A stretch of 64,000 nt of DNA from Saccharum officinarum (GCA_020631735.1 CM036179.1:23241063-23305062), one strand, 5' to 3'; positions 47,380 through 60,402 are shown, counted from the stretch's first letter. Numbers and translations: made by a program. The notes: generated from the sequence alone by a model not told the origin.

Positions 47380-48420
47380 CATAAGCAAAACATAAGAGGA
47401 AGCGATAAATACGGTAACTAATAATCACATATTCCTCACAAATCTCAGAAAACTCTTTTGAAAAAAACTCCCCACTTCGATTAGACAGTAACCATTTGAT
47501 TTTTCTCTCATGTTGATTTTCTATGACTCTAGTTGATCTTTATGCAATGCTTCATCGTTTGAGTTTAATAAGTACACTAACAAAACCTAGTACAATTATC
47601 TATAAGTATCATGAAATATCGTTTACCACCTTTGGTCAATATACATGGAACAAACAAGTTTTAACAATGCCAGGTCCCTTGCCTCCGCGGCCTTGTGAGA
47701 GGATTGCAAACACACATGTCATTTAGAACCTTTGACCAAATTAAATTTTGGGGATTATACTCATACTAGCTAATTGTGGCATACAACCAAAATTAATATG
47801 ACGGAGCCACGTGTGCCAAATATTTGATTCATCACCGGTGCTTACATGATTCACGGAGCTAGAAAAAAATAGTTTCTCTTGGTTCACTTATTATCGCACA
47901 AAATAACCTTGCACCTATAGTTTATCTTAGATAATCCAAGATAATCACTTCTATCAAAGAATCACTTTTCACAGTGAACCAGAAACAGCATCAAGAGCTC
48001 TACCAAACATGTCCAAATATCAATGTGGTGAGCCAGGTGGGTACTTTGACTACAAACAAAAGGTAGTTAAATATTTTTTAAACTACTTTTCATGGTGAAA
48101 CCAGTAACATCTATCCTATTTTACCAAATTATGCAGTTCTTTATATATTGTTAACCAAAGTTAAGGCTCAACTGACATGAATTCTAAAGCAACATATACT
48201 TAACTTTCAATTGAGTGGAAGCGCCTACATATGTTAATATTGGACAAAATTGTTCTAGACGTATCATACATAAAGGGTATCCGTCCTAGCATAACTTAAT
48301 CGTTATTTAGATCTTCTCATAAGAAAAACATCATCAGCTGTTGAGAGTTTCCATTGCATGATTTCATTGCTTTCGTAATTCGCGAAATAATGCAACTACT
48401 TATATTTGTGTGCCCTTCAC
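47380..48420 (-). mobile_element. decayed antisense Copia gag-pol fragment
   Basis: On the minus strand, broken frames give NIWHTWLRHINFGCMPQLA (GAG-pre-integrase), SSH-KAAEARDLALLKLVCSM, and VYLLNSNDEALHK with an integrase-like sequence after it. A possible zinc-knuckle remnant (FVCSQSTHLAHH) lies upstream near 48040. Many stops are present. No LTRs were found. Confidence 0.55.
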
Positions 48421-49739
48421 GAGAAAACTGGTGTGGTCACCTACTGATTTTCCAAATGTGTTGACTATCCTCATATATGTGGACACACAACAAAGAGAAG
48501 ACCTCAAAACAATAAAATAGAAGTACTGCGAATCCAAATCTAGCTTTGCAGGGCCTCCCTTCAACAAGTTATAAGCTTTTAATTAATAAATAAAAAGTTG
48601 TTTGAATAATATCAATTGGAAGATTATTTATTGTTTCCAGTGCCTTTCAGATGGAAACTAGTATGACCTAACAAATCATGTGTGTGTACATCCCAAAATA
48701 AGAGCCAAGTTGCAAAAAAAAAAAGCTGTGGCCAGCATTGCTTGGTAAGCGAATCAACGCAACTGCAGGCTGCGGCAGTGCCCCAGCATGGACGATGCAA
48801 AAGAAAGACCCTGAAGAAAAATTAAAAATGGCATTTTCCCCACGCAACACGGGACCCACCAGATGGTCAACTGCCACGACGATAACTGCTTATACAGTAC
48901 GCATGAAAAGAGTACACATATTTATACAAAGTAGACGTATCAATTTCTTGATAATAGGGTTAATTAAACAACAATATGATGCATCTAGAAACATGCAACT
49001 TGCGTTATATGAATTAAGATCATCAGGTGACGAGTTATTATCCTTGCATAATGCAAAACGCAACTCTGTTCGCTTTGTTGAAAAGTCATTACTGAAAGTA
49101 CTGTTCGCTGATTTGTTGTGAGAGAAAAACATTATTTATTAGCTAAAAAGTACGGCTTACAAGCGAACAGGGCATGGGAGGCAAATGTTACAGAATTATT
49201 TAATGTTTTCATGGTTTCCTGCAGTTTAAGTTTGCTGAACCTATCCAAGCCAGCACTTCATTATTTGTATGTATTTTTCATGACGCTGTATGGTACCGAG
49301 ACTTGCTACTATATCACATTATATTATACATAGTTATATTTTTAAAGAAAAGGTCTCCTGCGTTATTTCAACATGAAACAATGCTAACATCACCAAATAA
49401 TTTCATGGTATTTGAAGGTGCATCCGTTAGATGAAGCACAGCATATATAGAGAAACATCTATCTATTCTGGGCGCAACAGATGCAAACAGGCCATCCAAC
49501 TATCATTCTGTTATCTCGTGGCTCATGTATGCCCTCTTATTCACCGTTTTTAGATGTGTCCATCTTGTGCATTTTTTACCTGCAATGCATGTTTGAGCCA
49601 GTCGTGAGTTTGTTTTTTTTTTTCAATTTCAAATCGATTATTTAAGGATTTTTTTAATTTTCTTATGGGGCAGGACTTCAAATCTTGGCTGCAGGGCAAG
49701 CGGCCCTTACCAATTAGGTTGATCATATTTGTTTTTGCA
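48421..49739. other. intergenic DNA with one MITE
   Basis: No gene. A short MITE is at 49101-49171. ORFs in this stretch have no recognisable domain. Confidence 0.45.
49101..49171. mobile_element. short MITE (CTGTTCGCT ends)
   Basis: Starts CTGTTCGCTGATTTG and ends GGCTTACAAGCGAACAGG. This pattern is very common in grasses. Inverted termini share TGTTCGCT. Confidence 0.7.
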
Positions 49740-49951
49740 GGTTTTGCATGGGCGCTTAGACCTCTAGGAACAAGATGGACATTCAGAAAAAGTTTCCAAA
49801 AGCCATGTGATGTATCTTGCACTATCCTTGCTGCAGAAGTGGAGCGTTCTTGTAAAGGAGGTGGACCGGAAGCGGATAGCGAAGGTTAAGGAGGAGACCA
49901 TGGATTGGATGAAGGGCTTTAAGCCAAGTGTTATGATGCCTATGGACATCT
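49740..49951 (+). pseudogene. coding-like fragment of unknown origin
   Basis: After a tttttgcag acceptor-like word, frames carry protein-like sequence. From 49831 one reads LQKWSVLVKEVDRKRIAKVK and MDWMKGFKPSVMMPMDI before a stop. Upstream, KMDIQKKFPKAM ends at a TGA. It could be a captured gene piece or part of a retroelement. I do not recognise the family. Confidence 0.3.
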
Positions 49952-50159
49952 AGGAAATCTAAATCTGTAACAGGCTTAGTCTTTTGACTTTCTTGCCTTG
50001 TTAAGGTTTTTGTTGCATGCTGTTCAAACTATTCTTTAACGTATTGAAACTAGTCATACTCGGTCTGAATTTGGTTGAAAAGAAGCCAAGCTTTATGATC
50101 TGGAGTCATTTCCCTTTTGTTGATGATGCTACTCTGGTTGTAACAGAGGTCTGTCTGGT

Positions 50160-52267
50160 TCCAACTGGGTTTAGTTAGAGTATATCCACCTAATCCTTTT
50201 TTCTAGTATATAAACATTAAAAAAACAAAATTATAGTGTACATGGGATACGTGCTTCATCAATCGAGAAAACCTCATCCCCTATATACGTGGCTTCATGT
50301 GTCAGTTTTAAAAATCTCACTTCCTCCTTTCTCTCTCTCTTCTCTCATTTCTCGATCCCCATCTCGACAACGGCGTGGTGGGAGCGCCAAAGCAACAGAT
50401 GGCGTGGGGCAGCGGCGGCGACCCTGTCGATGTGGGGCGATGCAAGATGCAACGTTACAACGGCGGCCCTACTGGCTCGAGGGACCGCATGACACGAGCA
50501 AGGGGACGATAACTCTCTCGAAATCTTTGGTTCTTTCCCTTTCTTTGAGAACTTGAGGGGTTATTTTCTCAATTAAAAATAGAGAAGGGGATTAGAAAAG
50601 AGATCCGCCAGAGCTTGACTTTTGCCTTAAATCACCCTTTATTTATTCCTAGTTGTAGAAGGAATCACTTATTCAGTTATTCTCAATCAAATGAGAATGC
50701 TCTTAAAATTTGTTTGCTTCACCAACTAGATTTGATTGGTTCTAACTGGGTATGTTGGCATTGGTTTGCTATTTTGTTTGGTTATAACTTGGTTGCGATA
50801 GGTTCTATTAGGCATGTTTGATCCCATTTGGTTTTTGATTGGTTCAAACTAGTTTGGAGTGAAATTTGTTGCTACTGGGTACATTTTCCAACTAGATTCT
50901 GACCGGTAGGGCGGAGCTTAGTTGAGGCCAAAGTGGGCCATGGCCCCTCCTTGCTCACCTTAATCTCCATTAAGTAAACAATAATTTTATCACTATTCAT
51001 CTTTGTTTAGAGCTCATTACACAGATTAGCTCCCCCTCCCCAACCCCTATTTGTTCAGCGAAGCTCAACCATTACTAACTAGTTCAAAGTGCATATGGCT
51101 GAAACGAGTTGTTGCTAGTGTGGTGCCAACTGGATTCTCATTGGTTCTAACTAGTCTGGTTAGACCATCTCCAAGAGTCTTTCTTAAACTTACTCTCTAA
51201 ATCATTATTTAAAGAGTCATTTGAATAAAAATCTTTTTTCTAAATCCTTCCACTGTACAACAAATTTTCTATATTTTGTGCACACTCTCGAGTGTCAACC
51301 CCACTTTCTATCTTTGGCTAGCGAGAAATCTGAAATAGAGAATAGTAATATTTGAAGATCTAATTAAAGAAGCTATTGCGGGTTTACCAAATAAAAACCA
51401 CTATTCCTATCCATTAGGGAGGTTATAAAAACACTCTAGGAGTTGCTTTTAGAACTTGTAGGTGTTGGGTTTGGTTCCAGTTGGGACCTTAGTGTTTAGA
51501 ACTGGGTTCTTATTGTTTGAACTAGGTCTTGTTTGAATTGATTGGTGCTTGGTCTAGTTCAAAGTGAATCATGACCGGTTGTCTGATTGGTTCAAACTTG
51601 ATTTGACTATTGTGTCTAATTGATTCAAACTATGTCACAACACAATGTCACAAAGTTTCTGGTACGAAGGAGACAAGGAACGGGTGCACAACACATGGAT
51701 CGACACTTTTCATGTTCTTGATACGTCGGGTGTATACCTCTTTGGAACAGTGGCTTGAAGGACGATACATTCTTGAGGACGATGAGTGAGGAATGAGGTT
51801 CGTGGTCACGGGATGTAAATTAGAAAAAAGAATTAAATTGAAAAACATTGCTTAGCCCAACAAAACCAGCTAGTCTGATTTGTTTAAAGTACATCTAATT
51901 GTGAGTACGTTGTATATTCAGAAAAGAAAAATCAATCTAGCTCTAAAGCCCACCACAGCTAAGGCCCAGCAACAGAGTAGCCCACGTTGCAGCCGGGAGC
52001 CAAACGGAACACACGAACTGAAGCGACGCGCGCGGATGTAGAGAACTACAGTGGCTGAAAGCTTTTTTCTTTCTTTCTTTTTTGTGCTGTGGAAACCAGA
52101 AAGGAGGATACTGTTGGTTGCTCACCCGCTAGTGACGTGTGAAACTGGCACTGTCCCTTGCCCATTGCAACAAGTTGATAAAACCGACAACAATAATATA
52201 GGGTTGGTAACCGGCAGTGATTTATGATTATGTAGTAGTGATTAAACTTTCATATCTAATTTTTATA
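50160..52267. other. repeat-rich intergenic region
   Basis: Positions 50730-51640 carry a degenerate series based on ggttc(t/a)aact(g/a)g, split by a MITE. At 50905-50960 (gtagggcggagcttagttga) are words of a hAT terminal region. The segment at 50300-50520 is GC-rich and open in two frames without a domain. Confidence 0.5.
51162..51452. mobile_element. MITE of the CATCTCCAAGAG class
   Basis: Left gaccatctccaagagtcttt and right ...actctaggagttgc are imperfectly inverted around an AT-rich body. It is inserted in the ggttctaactgg repeat series. Confidence 0.55.
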
Positions 52268-53240
52268 TCTTCTACAACTAAAAAGAAAAAAAAGGAAGAT
52301 AACTGTTTGGTGCATGGTGCGGTAATTTTTTTTACCATCCATCCGCCCGTGCGAAACCACGGCTCCCTCTTCTCTTAGGGGCACCGGCAGGTGGGACCAT
52401 ATCCCCGCGATCCTTCCCATATGAAAACTCTGGGACGTCAATCACGCTCCCTTCCCTTCCATCGCTCACCCGCGCGTGCGCCCCTCACGGCCTCACCCTC
52501 GAGTGACCCCTCTCCGTGCGCTCGCACTCGCCGCCGCGCCCGCACGCTCGCCCACGCCGTCACGCCACTGCCGTCTCATCTCCCTCCCCGTCGCACCCCC
52601 CCCCCCCCGTCGTCTGTCTCGCCGAGCGGACGAGCCCTCACCGTTGTCCTCGCCGTCGCGCATTGAAGCCGCCCTCGCCCATCGCAAGCTGCCTGAGGAG
52701 GAGCGGCCAAATCCAGTGGGGGTGGCGCAGCAAGGGTGGCGGCGGCCCTAACTGCAGCCCTGCGTCCCGATCTGGCGGCTTCCAAGTCTTGGCTGCACCA
52801 CCAGTCAAGGATGTCCCCAAGCTCGCTCTCCTCCCCAACACAGTACGCCGCCGGCCCGCCCTTGCCTCGTCCCGCGTCGATGTGCCGCCCCGCCCCATCG
52901 CGCCATCCGGCGGCCCCATCGTCTTCGTAGCGAGACGGTGGTTGCGGACCACAGCCCTGTGGAGGATGAGACACACGTGAGACTGGATCCAGATTCCCCG
53001 TCTTTCGCGGCGGCCAGGCTCGGCCCCCACGGCAGCCCCGGCGGGCGCCCCTCCAAGGTTACGCGTGTGTCTAGCGAGCAGCACGAGCATGGCGAGGGCG
53101 GCTCCAGCGACCCGCGCGAGCACCTTGACAGCTGCTCCGATGACGGGCTGCATCTGAGGCAACCGCGGCTCTGGAGATCTACACGCGAGCGAGATGAGGA
53201 CAACTCCGTCAGCTTGATTCGTGCGAGGTGAGGGCAACTC
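52268..53240 (+). other. GC-rich segment with Helitron-like left end
   Basis: A|TCTTCTACAACTAAAAAG at 52268 resembles a Helitron 5' terminus. It is followed by a GC-rich block (52440-53230) open in several frames on both strands. No domain was recognised and no start was convincing. It might be a captured first exon or UTR. No matching 3' hairpin/CTRR end was found. Confidence 0.3.
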
Positions 53241-53534
53241 CGTCAGTGTTCCTTATTTAATACATGTTACTTGATGACCGCTGGATTTTATCATTGTTGA
53301 TTCTGTTCATGACAATATTGTGCTGAACAAGTGTATCAAGGACATCACTGCATGTCTGCATTAATCAAACCAGTAGATGATTAGTAGCAAGTGGCTATCC
53401 ACAATTCAGGAGCTAAAAAAATATATCCACTCCCTTGCATCTTGGTCAGGTAACTTATGTTTGTTTATGTTACAACAGACAACTGAAACCTTCTCAATTG
53501 TGTTTAAAGTTCCACCTATAACCCTGATATTAGT

Positions 53535-53778
53535 TTTCTTTTTATTTGTCGATTAGGGATGTGAAACTAGACCGCCCTTTTTTTATAATGTGCCTCTGAG
53601 TTCACACATGTTCCAGCTATCAGATCCAACTTACCTATACCAACCGGTATATGCATATGATTTTGTTGCTTGCAATTTCTTTTTATTTGTCGATTAGGGA
53701 TATGAAATCAGACCACCCTTTTTTTATATAATGTGCCTCTGCGTTCACACATGTTCGAGCTATCAGATCCAACTTGCA
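53535..53778 (+). repeat. direct repeat, two units of about 100 bp
   Basis: Units at 53535-53633 and 53677-53778 share ttctttttatttgtcgatta, a T-run, ataatgtgcctctg and cagatccaactt. The start-to-start distance is 142 bp. Confidence 0.85.
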
Positions 53779-54013
53779 GGTAGTCTCACTATCCAACCAG
53801 GTTACAAAATTGTGCAGTCTTAGAGCAACAATACATGCGCGGTGACGGCGAGTGTGGAAGAAATACAGATGTGCGTAAAATAAAAATAAATGAAGTTGGA
53901 TTAAGTCACATTGTGTTATACTGTTATTAGGTACTTTTTGGAGTACAATGAACTGATAACCCTATTTTTATTAGGGGGTCACATTGTATTATTAACTAAC
54001 TCTATGCTTATGC

Positions 54014-57000
54014 TGTAACACCTCAGGTGTTTGGCTTTCATAATTGCATTGCATTTCATAAGCATGAGCATCATTCATCTCATTCATGTCTTTATTTTGC
54101 TTGCAACATGAGTATGCAACATACTCTAATCTGCTTGTTTCATTATTGATTTGCTTATGAAATGTGAGTGGTGCAACTTATAGTTACAACATGGGGTCTC
54201 ATACTTGGAAACATGGCAGTGTTGATTAGTATACTTTGATAAGCTTAATTGTTGCAACGAGGTCTTGAAACATGTGCAACATGGTAGTGCAACATTTTGG
54301 TGGAAATATTGTTTTGCTTGTTTCAACTTATGTGGTACTAGGAATTTTGTGTAACCAAGGTGTAGAGTGGCTAATTATATCTTATAACACCTTAATTACA
54401 TTTAGGGTAATTAGTGGAACAATGTTCATGTTGACCAAAATGACCAAAATGCCCTCCTAGGTGCTGTTGACCAACCCTTGACCCCTAAAATGCTTTGGTT
54501 TGACCGTTTAAAAAGTCCGGCTTAGAGATCTTGCATGGAGAAGCAAGCTTAATCAAAGTTGTAGAGACTTTCATAAGGAACAAAAGTTCTAATATGGTCA
54601 TCTCATGAAAATGCCCAGAACATGCTCAAAAATGGCCCACAAGTCAGTTTGAGGGGCTGCCCAACACTTATAAAATTCTAAGTCTAAAATTTGGAATTTC
54701 AGTTTCATTGTACCCCACTTCAACGCCATGTAACTCAAAAACCAGGCCGAACCAGTCCATAAGCCAATTGACAAAGTTGTAGTCCTCATATAACTCTACA
54801 ATTTACCTATTAACACCTACCACTGACTCGAGCTGGATTAGGAGATAATTAGCGCCAAAGTTTCCCTGACAGTCACCATTGCCGGCCTCAATTCAGACAT
54901 TCAGAGCACTGGGTGGCCAACAGCTTCAGGCCATCGCCGCTGCATGTCCTCCACGCGCCGCGCGCGCTTGTCACCTTGGCCAGCTGCTCAACGCGTAGAA
55001 GGGTGTCCCTGCTACCTTCCAGGCCTCGCCCTCCCATTCTTTTCCTTCCTCGCGCGCACCTGAGGCGGAAAAACGCCGCCTCCCTCACTGCCGTGACACT
55101 CCAGCGAGCTCATCCGGCCATGTCGTCACGGCATTGCCCAATCCTCTCCGTCCGGAGCTTCAACACGCTGCCCTCTATCTCCTCCACCTCTTGCTTGAGC
55201 CCATCGAGTAGAGGTAAAGACACATTGCCGACTTTTCCCCACTCAGAGCTCACCGGAGCACCGCCGCTCTTGCGGTCCTCCGTGGCCAGCGCTGCACAGC
55301 ACACCTCCATCCCATCTCACCCTCGTTTCGTCGTTCTCGTGACCTATAGAAACTTAGGTGAAGAGTTTATCTCGCGATTTGAGCTGTAGAGGTCGGACGG
55401 GCGTGAACCGTAGTGAACTCTCGCTGCGGTCACCATTGCCGCATGGGTAAGCTTCTTCCTGTTCTCTCTCTGTAGACAGCCCTTGGTCGAGTTAGGGTGC
55501 GCATAGGGTGCGCCGGTGGTCGTAGTGTGTCCTCCGAAGACGTAGTGCCCTATCTCGTCGCAGCCTTGCCGGAACGGACCACCGCACCGGACGCGTCCAC
55601 CATGACCGCGCCTCGCCGGAGTTGAGCACCACTATGGCCAGTCCCCACTGGTCTGTCTCCGCTACGCGAGCTAGGCTATTTAGGTGTGCTCAAGGTCGGT
55701 GAAGCTCGTACCGGGCTTGGATTGACCATAGGTGGCCGGAGCTGGCCGGCGCCGCACCGCCGCTCACCGCCGTCCGCCACCACCGCGGATAGCCCCTCCC
55801 CAAGCCAGTAGAGTCTGGGATTGTTGGCTCAATCAACGCGGGAAGATGAGGTGAAGACCGTGGTGCTCGCAGCCTCGCCGGAATCGTCACCGGCGACGAG
55901 CTCCGACCACCGCCGTCTGCCCCCTGCCCTGTGTCGCTGACACACGGGTCCCTCCTGTCAGACGCAGGCGCGGGCGGGAGTGAGAGCAGGCCACAAGCTG
56001 GGCCGTGCTGGCGGGTCGGGCCGGCCCAGTAGCCCTTTTTGGGTTTTGAAAATTTGGATTTCCTTTATTTATTTCACAGTTTTGAATGCTGTTTGTGATT
56101 TTCATATCTAGGGTTTGGCTTGTCCAAAAATTATGATTTAAATTTTGTTGGACTCTGCATGAAATGTAGTATTTAGGAAAAATATCAAATATATATGTGA
56201 TGTTTATTTTCTAGAAGATTTAATTAGGCCTCTGAAATGTGTTTTTAAAATGAATATAAACTTGTTAAATATATAACTTGAGTTGTAGTGTTCCAAAAAT
56301 TATGAAATTTGGTGAGTATGTTATTTCGTATCCATACTAGCTCTGGTAAAAATTTGGATACTAATGCTTAAGTACTTTTCAAGATATGATGCTATCATGT
56401 TATATTAGAAGATATTTGAATGAATTTTAGTAATTTTTCTAGATGTGAAATGCTCATTAAATTTTATGGAGAGTGTCATGGTACCCTAAGCTTGCTAATA
56501 AAAATATGGTTTCTGTTGTTTGATACTTTTAAATGTGATTTATTATTTATGCAAAAATCAGCCTTTTTGGCTTTTGAATTTTGTGTAGGGAGTTTCTTTG
56601 AATAACTTTATTTCAAATTTTTACAGTAGCAACCAAGTAAGGCAGAGAGTCGCCTGTAATTTTTGTAGAATTTTATGAGTAGCTTGCATATAAGTTTAAT
56701 TTTCCACTTAACTAATTAAGTAAATTAAGAAAGGGGTTAAAAATAAATAACTTAGGTTGGCACACCTTACTTTCTGGTAGTTTTGGGTCATGTGTGAACT
56801 ATTAGTGTTATTAGTTTGGTCATAAGGGTAGTTTGACACATGAATAAATATTTAACTTTCATATTTCTAGGTTCTCTGGACAGCTGGTAGTATTTTTGGG
56901 TTTGAACCTTGATAAAGGTGTTTGCTGGGAAATTTGTGAATACCAAAGTGATAGTAAACTTGTTAAACTAGCTTGTGTTAAAATTTAGTGATATTTGGCC

Positions 57001-57665
57001 TAGTAGTATAGGAGTTGTAGTTGTTTAAAGTGGTTGTCCAGAAATGGCTGCTCTCTATTTGGAGAGGATAGATTTCTGGAACTTAAGAATTTCGACTAGG
57101 TAAACTTTGGAATTAAGTATTAAGGTCTGAAAGTGAATTGTAGAATATTTTATAAGCTTTTCAGATTGTCTTGTATCATATCATTTGGATGTTTGAATCT
57201 ACAGTTGTGATGGAAATACTTAGCTGTTGTCCAGAGTATGTTGTTTTGCTATTTTGGGCTTGGTTGGTGGTAACCTAAGTAATGTTGTTCTTATGATTTT
57301 TAGGTGTTAGGGCCTTAACTGAAGAGAAATATTTATACATTAGGTTGTGTAGATTAGGTAAGTACCTCTCTACCGGAGAAGAGTTTTGCACTTATTATTG
57401 AAGTGATTTGAATAGAGCACTAGGATTTGCTGTAGTGTATTTCATTCTGAGCATGCGGCATTCCTTCTTATGCATCTATGAGATTTATTGTGCATTCATG
57501 CAATAGGTGTTCCAGAGGGAGTGACGCTCCTCGAGTTCGAGGGATCGATTCCGGAGGAGGATCAGGAGCAGCCGAGGGAGCCCGAGGACCCAGCCGGCGA
57601 AGGAGTTTTCGCAGATGAGCTACCTGTGGCAGAACCGCTCGGTTTAGCCCGCTTTCGGAGGTACT
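54014..57665 (+). mobile_element. long Gypsy-type LTR, truncated at its 3' end
   Basis: Starts TGTAACACCTCAGGTGTT, the usual terminus of long plant Gypsy LTRs, and shows the usual LTR prose: catgagcatcattcat early, then aaagttgtagagactttcat. It ends in an acidic open frame (57488-57665). It breaks at 57666, where an opposite-orientation LTR begins. The rest of this element should lie right of the window. A GC-rich tract (54890-55990) has ORFs without domains. Confidence 0.55.
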
Positions 57666-60397
57666 TGTCTACCACTAGACACTAAGCACCCCGAAAGGAA
57701 GCTAAATCGAACAGTTCCGTCGAGCACACCCAACGAGAGAACTCGAAACAATCCACGTTTTACATCCAGGATCCAATAATGAGTACAAGCTTACAATACT
57801 GAGTCCATTTCATACAACAAAGTATCTCAGAAATTCTTTATTACATAACCAAAGTTCAGAGTACGATAATTAAACAGCGGAAATAAAATAAACATCTAGC
57901 GGAGCGATATAAGGATCCGTCTGTGCCCACCAGAAGAATCCTCCATACAAAGGCTAGCTTTTCAAGGTGCACCTGCAACAAGGGTAAATAAACCCTGAGT
58001 ACACAACGTACTCGCAAGACTTACCTGACTGGGAATATATATATTTCCTGACTCTCAAGGAATATGATAGGCTTTATGGCTTGTGGGTTTCTTGTTTACG
58101 GAAAGCAATACTAAGAGTATGTCCTTATTTCATTAGATTCTTAGCAGCCATATTTAATTACTTGTTCAACATTCTATGTAAGCACCTGTTCTAATTCCAA
58201 GCAACAGTTGAGCAATCAGAACTATTTTATCATCTTTCTTATGCCAATTCTTACTACGGTGCCAGAGTGCAGTCAAGCCATACCGTCACGCAGAAACGGC
58301 GATTCACGAATCAATATACCCAGCTGGGTGCCCTGAAAACATACGCCTCACTTGCACCCCAGGTACAAGCAAGACCAACCCATTCCACTCCTGTTAAGGG
58401 GTCTAGGTCCCCGTCCAAACTGGGACTCCAAGCCCCCAACACTGCAGGCCTGGCCTCAGTACGGTGCTTAGACCTCCACCTAAAACCCACCCCTAATAGT
58501 CGGTCCGGAAAGAGCCAGAACCCATGACAAGAGAGTAACAAGTCTTCCCGCTCCCATAAGCAAGTATGTGCTCAGGACAATATATCTGTGACTTGACCGG
58601 AAGTCCAGTGCAACAATCGGTCCTTAATCGACACGGACAGGAAAACAATGTAACCAAGCTAAGCCCCATGGCCGCGGGACATAACCTGTTACCCCCACCA
58701 GAACCCAACCACATCCCTGCCCGGTCACCATTTCCTTTTTATCATTTTATCATGAGTGTAAATTTTCACCTACTTGTGAGTAACAGCAGGTTACCCATGC
58801 TACCGATAAACCTAAGCATAGCAGCTACACGATCCTGTACTAGTATGACTCATAGGTAGATATATATATATATATATACATGTGGGTTCCATAAAATTCA
58901 TGTAACGTAAATGCACAACAACTATATATATAGTGATTTGTAAAATAAGGGTTATGCACCGGGGCTTGCCTTGGGCAGGTGGTGCAGCAGCAAAGTCAGT
59001 AGTCAGTGGCTCTGGGACTCCCTCCTGCACGAGAACCTCCTCCTCGTACTCCTCCACGATCTCCTCGTAGTCCTGTTCCTCCTGCATGAATTGATGACAT
59101 GACTTAATGCAAAGACAACAACAGCTCTTAAAAATACACAACTACTAAGCTAATTAACTAACTCTAATGATTAACATGCTAAGCTATCCATTACTTCTAC
59201 TAAGCAAGAACTAGCTAGCCTAATATTTTCTACTAACTAAAATACATTTCATGATAAATAGATAAATTTAGTTGAGCTCTAGAGCCGAAGAAAATGACAT
59301 GAACAGACAATTCTTGATTTTCAATGAATTTAGGAAGAAGAATCAACGGAATTGGAGTTCGTATGGTGGAGATATTGGTTGCGTAAAGTAGCTGTTAATA
59401 ATCTCTAAAAAACTAAGGAACTTAATTAGCTCATGGCTTTCTCCCGTGACTTGCTCATGAATGAGGTCTTTAATCAAAGGAATAATGAAGACGGATGGCG
59501 CTGCTAGGGAGAAATAGAGGAAGTACAAGAGGGACTCACGGGATACTTACCGCAGTCCACTGATGCTTCGATAGACGCAGCTTACACGGCAAGAACAGAG
59601 AAACTTGATTAGAGAGGGAGAGGTGGACAACAAGTCTGGCGAGCTCGCGATCGCGAGACGTCTCCTTTTAAGGACGAGAGACGCAGGGACGCTCGCGCTG
59701 GAAAAGAGACCGACGTACGCGACCAGCGTGAATCAGACTCGCAGCATACAGGTGACAGACTTTTGCTCTGGCGAACAAAAACTTCCACGGGAACAGTATT
59801 TTTCTACGTGCTACAGTGTTTCTGCACGCGCTACAGTGGATTCTGCGATGCTACAGTGTTTCTCCGATGATACTGTGAACTCTATGCTGCTACAGTGCGC
59901 TCTGCGATGCTATAGTGACCTCTATGCTTCTACAGTGCATTCCTGGCGCTACAGTACCCCTGTAGTGACATTGCGTGCTCTCAGGTTTCCTTTCGCAGAG
60001 GCAGCGCGCCGTGTAGGCTGGGCAACATTGATTTTTGCAAAGCACGGTGGCTAATTAAGTATTAACTAACACGTAAGTTGTGTGTGGTGTCCGCTGCTGC
60101 CGCGGTCGGTTGTCGCCGTGTGCGTGCTGCGCGGGCATGCCTTGCGAGTGTGCTGTGAGCGCGATCAGAGAATTTTAGAAAGAAAATAAATTGCTAGCGC
60201 TGGAGTTGGATCAGGATGACAATAGTTAGTTGAACTGTGCTGAGGAATATTTGGACAAGGAATTAATTTAGAGCTCAAATTGAGAATCAGCCCAATAAAA
60301 TTTAATTTCTCATCTTGCCATAAACAATAATACATAAACATGATGCTCATGACATGGTTTAGTGATTTGTTAACGCGGTAACACCGAGGGTGTTACA
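57666..60397 (-). repeat. 3' LTR of the minus-strand Gypsy element
   Basis: On the minus strand it runs from TGTAACACCCTCGGTGTTAC at 60397 to GTGGTAGACA at 57666 (TG...CA), about 2.73 kb. It directly follows the polypurine tract of the element. Inside are an acidic open frame (58975-59085), a (TA)n microsatellite (58858-58880) and a CTACAGTG word array (59805-59960). The left boundary is inferred from TG...CA and from loss of match to the neighbouring LTR. Confidence 0.65.
59805..59960. repeat. CTACAGTG word array in LTR U3
   Basis: About eight copies of (g)ctacagtg or close variants are spaced roughly every 17-25 bp, close to the start of the minus-strand LTR where its promoter would be. 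Confidence 0.7.
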
Positions 60398-60402
60398 GCT
60401 CT

